This document shows positions 23,750 through 27,262 of a stretch of 27,262 nucleotides of DNA, piece by piece. Where the stretch lies: assembly GCA_964404235.1 (NCBI GenBank), contig CAYOJL010000017.1, positions 1-27,262 on the forward strand, given 5' to 3'. Each line of letters starts with the position of its first letter. Position 1 is the first letter of the stretch. The notes under the pieces were generated by a model. It was not told the origin of the DNA and did no database searches. It saw only the letters and a program-made list of their open reading frames with translations. The stretch is from CACEUX01 sp964404235 (GTDB lineage: Bacteria > Fidelibacterota > Marinisomatia > Marinisomatales > UBA1611). The translations under genes and the position numbers were made by a program.

Positions 23750-25381
23750 ATGGCAAAAGAAGTTGCTTACTCTCTAGATGCACGTAGTGCCTTAAAGGCA
23801 GGTGTTGACAAATTAGCGAATGCCGTAAAGGTTACTTTAGGACCTAAGGGCCGTAATGTTGTTATAGAGAAAAAATTTGGTGCACCAACTGTCACTAAAG
23901 ATGGTGTTACTGTGGCCAAAGAGGTCGAACTTGAGGATAAACTTGAAAATGTAGGAGCGCAAATGGTTCGTGAAGTTGCTTCTAAAACCTCTGATGTTGC
24001 AGGTGATGGAACTACGACTGCTACAGTTCTAGCTCAATCAATTGTAAATGAAGGATTAAAGAATGTTACAGCAGGTGCAAATCCTATGTCAATAAAAAGA
24101 GGGATTGATTCAGCAAGAGATGCTGTTGTTGAAGCAATACAGAGCCAGGCAAAAGATCTACCTGATAGCCAGCAGATTGCTCAGGTTGCGACAATCTCAG
24201 CTAATGATGATACTGAGGTCGGTGAAAAAATAGCTGAAGCTATGGAAAAAGTAGGAAAGGATGGTGTTATTACAGTTGAAGAATCCAAGACTGCTGAAAC
24301 TTTCCTAGAGACTGTAGAGGGTATGCAGTTCGATCGTGGATATTTATCTCCCTATTTCGTTACTAATTCAGAATCTATGGATGCTGAAATGGAAGATGCT
24401 TATATACTTATCCATGATAAGAAGGTCAGCAATATGAAAGATCTACTTCCGTTACTAGAAAAAGTAGTTCAAACAGGTAAACCTGTTGTCATAATCGCTG
24501 AAGATGTCGAAGGTGAAGCGCTTGCAACCCTAGTTGTTAATAAATTAAGAGGTACGTTCAAGGTATTAGCAGTTAAAGCCCCGGGTTTTGGTGACCGAAG
24601 AAAGGCTATGTTAGAGGATATAGCAGTTCTTACAGGGGGTACCGTTATTTCTGAAGATGCAGGCTATAAACTTGAAAGTGCAACCCTAGATTATTTAGGA
24701 ACAGCAAAAAGAGTGGTCTCCGATAAAGATAATACTACTATCGTTGACGGTGGTGGAAGTGCTGATGCGATAAAAGCACGTATCAATGAGATAAAGGTAC
24801 AAGTTGATAAGACAACATCAGATTATGATAAAGAAAAACTACAAGAAAGACTAGCTAAACTTTCTGGTGGTGTTGCAGTAATCAATGTTGGTGCCCCTAC
24901 AGAAGTTGAAATGAAAGAGAAAAAAGCTCGAGTTGAAGATGCACTGCATGCGACAAGAGCTGCTGTTGAAGAAGGCATTGTACCTGGTGGTGGTGTTGCA
25001 CTATTACGTTCTATTCCATCACTTGATAAGGTCAAAGTTGATGATGAGCAACAGGTGGGTGTCGAAATTATGCGACGCGCATTGGAAGAGCCAATCAGAC
25101 AAATTGTAAGCAATGCAGGTGCTGAATCATCTATTGTTGTACAAAATGTACGTGATAAAAAAGGTGATTATGGTTATGATGCACGGAGTGACGAATATGT
25201 AAAAATGTTTGAAGCCGGAATTATCGACCCAGCCAAGGTTGCACGTGTTGCTGTAGAGAATGCTGCCTCAATTGCAGGAATGGTATTGACCACAGAGGCT
25301 GCAATAACTGAAATTCCAGAAGAAGAAAAAATGCCGCCAATGCCAGATCCTGGTATGGGTGGTATGGGTGGTATGATGTAA
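23750..25381 (+). CDS. groL: GroEL chaperonin
   Basis: A 543-residue ATP-dependent folding chamber subunit (14-mer). Landmarks include VTLGPKGRNVVIEKKFG, the nucleotide-binding DGTTTATVLAQ, APGFGDRRKAMLEDIA, GGGVALLRSIPS, and the glycine/methionine-rich C-terminal tail ending GMGGMGGMM. Length and residues look normal and intact. The stop is followed by two hairpins, the second a good terminator. Confidence 0.99.
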   Translation: MAKEVAYSLDARSALKAGVDKLANAVKVTLGPKGRNVVIEKKFGAPTVTKDGVTVAKEVELEDKLENVGAQMVREVASKTSDVAGDGTTTATVLAQSIVNEGLKNVTAGANPMSIKRGIDSARDAVVEAIQSQAKDLPDSQQIAQVATISANDDTEVGEKIAEAMEKVGKDGVITVEESKTAETFLETVEGMQFDRGYLSPYFVTNSESMDAEMEDAYILIHDKKVSNMKDLLPLLEKVVQTGKPVVIIAEDVEGEALATLVVNKLRGTFKVLAVKAPGFGDRRKAMLEDIAVLTGGTVISEDAGYKLESATLDYLGTAKRVVSDKDNTTIVDGGGSADAIKARINEIKVQVDKTTSDYDKEKLQERLAKLSGGVAVINVGAPTEVEMKEKKARVEDALHATRAAVEEGIVPGGGVALLRSIPSLDKVKVDDEQQVGVEIMRRALEEPIRQIVSNAGAESSIVVQNVRDKKGDYGYDARSDEYVKMFEAGIIDPAKVARVAVENAASIAGMVLTTEAAITEIPEEEKMPPMPDPGMGGMGGMM

Positions 25382-25412
25382 ATAAATAGAGTAATTATTT
25401 TTTTACTCATTA

Positions 25413-25451
25413 AAAAAAATAGCTCTGAAGTTTTTTCAGGGCTATTTTTTT
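25413..25451 (+). terminator. Terminator after groEL
   Basis: The stem AATAGCTCTGAA pairs with TTCAGGGCTATT (one T-G wobble) around a 5-base loop, flanked by A-rich sequence on the left and a T run on the right. This looks like an intrinsic, possibly bidirectional, terminator. A weaker hairpin GAGTAA / TTACTC (25389-25408) precedes it. Confidence 0.85.
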
Positions 25452-25500
25452 GTCTAAATCAGAGTGGGAGCTTGAATCTAGACTCCGTAATTTATTAACT

Positions 25501-27262
25501 ATGTCTTCAGATCTAACCAAAAGAAAACGATTTTTTATAATTGACGGATATGCACTTTTATTTAGGGCGCATTTTGCTTTGATCCGTAATCCTTTGATTA
25601 CAAGTTATGGGCTTAATACCAGTGCGTTATTTGGATTCATTAATCAATTATTCAAGCTAATCCGTAATGAAGATCCTGAATATTTAGCCTGTGCATTTGA
25701 TTCTAAAGGCAAAACATTTCGACATGATATGTATAAAGATTATAAGGCAAATCGCCCAGAAATGCCTGAAGAACTACAACTACAGCTGCCTCATTTATGG
25801 GAAATACTTGAAGCAATGAATATACCTGTTTTAAAAAAAGTTGGTGTAGAAGCTGATGATATTATAGGTACTTTAGCTGTGCAAGCAGAAAAGGATGACC
25901 TAGATACTTATATAGTAAGTGGTGACAAGGATTTCATGCAATTGATGAATGAACATATTTTTTTGTATGCGCCTGGTACAAAAAAATCTCCAGAACCAAT
26001 AGTATATGACCCTAGAAAGGTTGAGGAAAAATGGGGTGTTCCTCCAACAAAAATTATAGACCTTTTAGGTCTTATGGGTGACAGTTCTGATAATGTTCCT
26101 GGTGTAGCTGGTGTTGGCGAGAAAACAGCAGTAAAACTAATTAAAGAATTTGGATCTTTAGAGGGAGCTCTCGATAATGCGGATAAAGTAGCAAATAAAA
26201 GGGCACAAAATGGTCTAATTGAAGGTGTCGATAATGCGAAAATGAGTAAAGAATTGGTCACTTTACTATTAAATGTAGAATTAGCATGTAGTATAAGAGA
26301 TTTTATAAGACAGGAAATGAATGTTGGGTCTTGTATCTCAAAGTTCAATGAACTTGAGTTTGAAGGATTTGTAAAACAATTAGGATCTGAATTAAATGGC
26401 TCTTCAACATTAGGAAGAAATACACCTGACAAAAATTATAGAACAATTTTAAATGTTAATGATCTAGATGGATTGTTAAAAGAATTATCAAATGTTGATC
26501 TGATTTCATTTGATCTTGAAACAACTAGCCTTGTACCTGCTCAAGCAGAGATAGTTGGTTTTAGTTTTTCAACCGCTGCCAATTCAGGTTGGTATATTCC
26601 AATAATGTATAAAGAAAAAGAGAACAATAATTTTGCAGAGGATGATCTAGTATTTATTCTTAATAAATTAAAAAATATTTTTGAAGATAGCTCTAAGTCA
26701 AAAACTGGGCAAAATATAAAATATGATTCACATATATTGAAAAGACATGATATAGATGTTAAAGGCCTCAGTTTTGACACAATGATAGCGGCACATTTAT
26801 TAAACCCTAGTGCTCGATCTATCTCATTGGAGACATTGAGCTTAGAATATTTGAATTATGAGATGATTAGTATCGATGAATTGATCGGTAAAGGTAAAGA
26901 TCAAATATTAATGTCAGAGGTTGCATTGGAGGAAGCATCCTTCTATGCGGTTGAAGATGCAGATATAGCGTTCCAGCTCACAAAGATTTTAAAAGATAAA
27001 TTAAAAGAAAATTCCTTATATGAATTTTATAATAGTATTGAGATGCCATTGGTGCCCGTTCTAACAGATATGGAATATAATGGTGTCTATGTAGACTCTG
27101 AATTGCTTGGATCAATGTCCAAAGAAATAGGTAAGAAATTGGATGGTCTGATAAGTTCCATTTATAAAATGTCGAGTAAAGAATTCAATATTAACTCAAC
27201 TCAACAGCTTGCAATTATTCTATTTGATGATCTTGGATTGCCAAAGATAAAAAAACGAAGTA
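25501..27262 (+). CDS. polA: DNA polymerase I, N-terminal two thirds (runs off the window)
   Basis: 587 codons are visible before the edge. The 5' nuclease domain (about 10-270) has FFIIDGYALLFRAHF with Asp15, AFDSKGKTFRHDMYKDYKA, EADD (117-120), GDKD (Asp142, Asp144) and DSSDN (Asp194, Asp197), all metal-site positions. The 3'-5' proofreading domain (about 325-520) is intact: Asp338 and Glu340 in SFDLETTS, Asp409 in GQNIKYDSH, and Tyr482/Asp486 in FYAVEDAD. The polymerase domain begins near EMPLVPVLTDMEYNGVYVD and is cut off. The ATG at 25501 is chosen; the frame is open to a TTG at 25450, but that would start within the groEL terminator. It serves Okazaki-fragment processing and repair. Confidence 0.96.
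   Translation, partial: MSSDLTKRKRFFIIDGYALLFRAHFALIRNPLITSYGLNTSALFGFINQLFKLIRNEDPEYLACAFDSKGKTFRHDMYKDYKANRPEMPEELQLQLPHLWEILEAMNIPVLKKVGVEADDIIGTLAVQAEKDDLDTYIVSGDKDFMQLMNEHIFLYAPGTKKSPEPIVYDPRKVEEKWGVPPTKIIDLLGLMGDSSDNVPGVAGVGEKTAVKLIKEFGSLEGALDNADKVANKRAQNGLIEGVDNAKMSKELVTLLLNVELACSIRDFIRQEMNVGSCISKFNELEFEGFVKQLGSELNGSSTLGRNTPDKNYRTILNVNDLDGLLKELSNVDLISFDLETTSLVPAQAEIVGFSFSTAANSGWYIPIMYKEKENNNFAEDDLVFILNKLKNIFEDSSKSKTGQNIKYDSHILKRHDIDVKGLSFDTMIAAHLLNPSARSISLETLSLEYLNYEMISIDELIGKGKDQILMSEVALEEASFYAVEDADIAFQLTKILKDKLKENSLYEFYNSIEMPLVPVLTDMEYNGVYVDSELLGSMSKEIGKKLDGLISSIYKMSSKEFNINSTQQLAIILFDDLGLPKIKKRS

Noticed and set aside
25450..25500. Upstream TTG extension of polA by 17 codons
   Set aside because: It would begin inside the groEL terminator and adds no homologous sequence; the ATG at 25501 sits just before the conserved nuclease start.

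Overview
This is an AT-rich bacterial chromosome segment with 28 genes, all on the + strand. No insertion sequence, integrase, CRISPR array, tRNA or rRNA is visible. Many junctions overlap stop to start (TAATG, ATGA, TAGTG or TTGA) or abut, and several genes start with GTG or TTG, so most of the window reads as a few translationally coupled operons. An FCB-group bacterium is suggested by three things: a C-terminal type IX secretion sorting domain (YPNPFNPQTSIRF) on the second M1 peptidase, a large IspG with an insert domain, and signal peptides ending in FA or FAQ. A marine Neomarinimicrobiota (SAR406)-like organism is my best guess, but this is inference; I could not run a search.

Layout. 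1-50: strong terminator of an upstream gene. 116-3997: exported M1 aminopeptidase with C-terminal HEAT repeats, a 2H cyclic phosphodiesterase, an isochorismatase-family hydrolase and a small exported heavy-metal-associated (HMA) protein. 4111-8757: exported TPR protein with polylysine tracts, a second exported TPR-like protein, and large-form ispG overlapping it by one base. 8832-13527: small exported helical protein, 63-aa membrane protein, T9SS-targeted M1 peptidase, folB, folK, a deoxynucleoside kinase, a 59-aa DUF4834-like membrane protein and a DoxX protein. 13592-15593: small beta-rich envelope protein, rsmE, a HIT hydrolase and a small exported orphan. 15694-23245: smc, an MscS-family channel, a DUF423 protein, an APC permease, a homocysteine S-methyltransferase-family protein and dut. 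23449-25381: groES-groEL, ended by a hairpin terminator. 25501-27262: 5' two thirds of polA, running off the window.

Functional picture. Most genes are housekeeping: isoprenoid precursors (ispG), folate (folB, folK), nucleotide salvage and sanitation (deoxynucleoside kinase, dut), rRNA modification (rsmE), chromosome organisation (smc), protein folding (groESL) and replication or repair (polA). They are mixed with an envelope layer: two M1 peptidases with different C-terminal fates, two TPR proteins, a mechanosensitive channel, a permease and several small membrane or exported proteins. No gap exceeds 300 bases; the longest is about 200 bases, upstream of groES.

I found no convincing undescribed defence, mobile or secondary-metabolite system. 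The best leads are the polylysine exported TPR protein, the unnamed small envelope genes coupled to conserved neighbours, and a hairpin leader upstream of smc.
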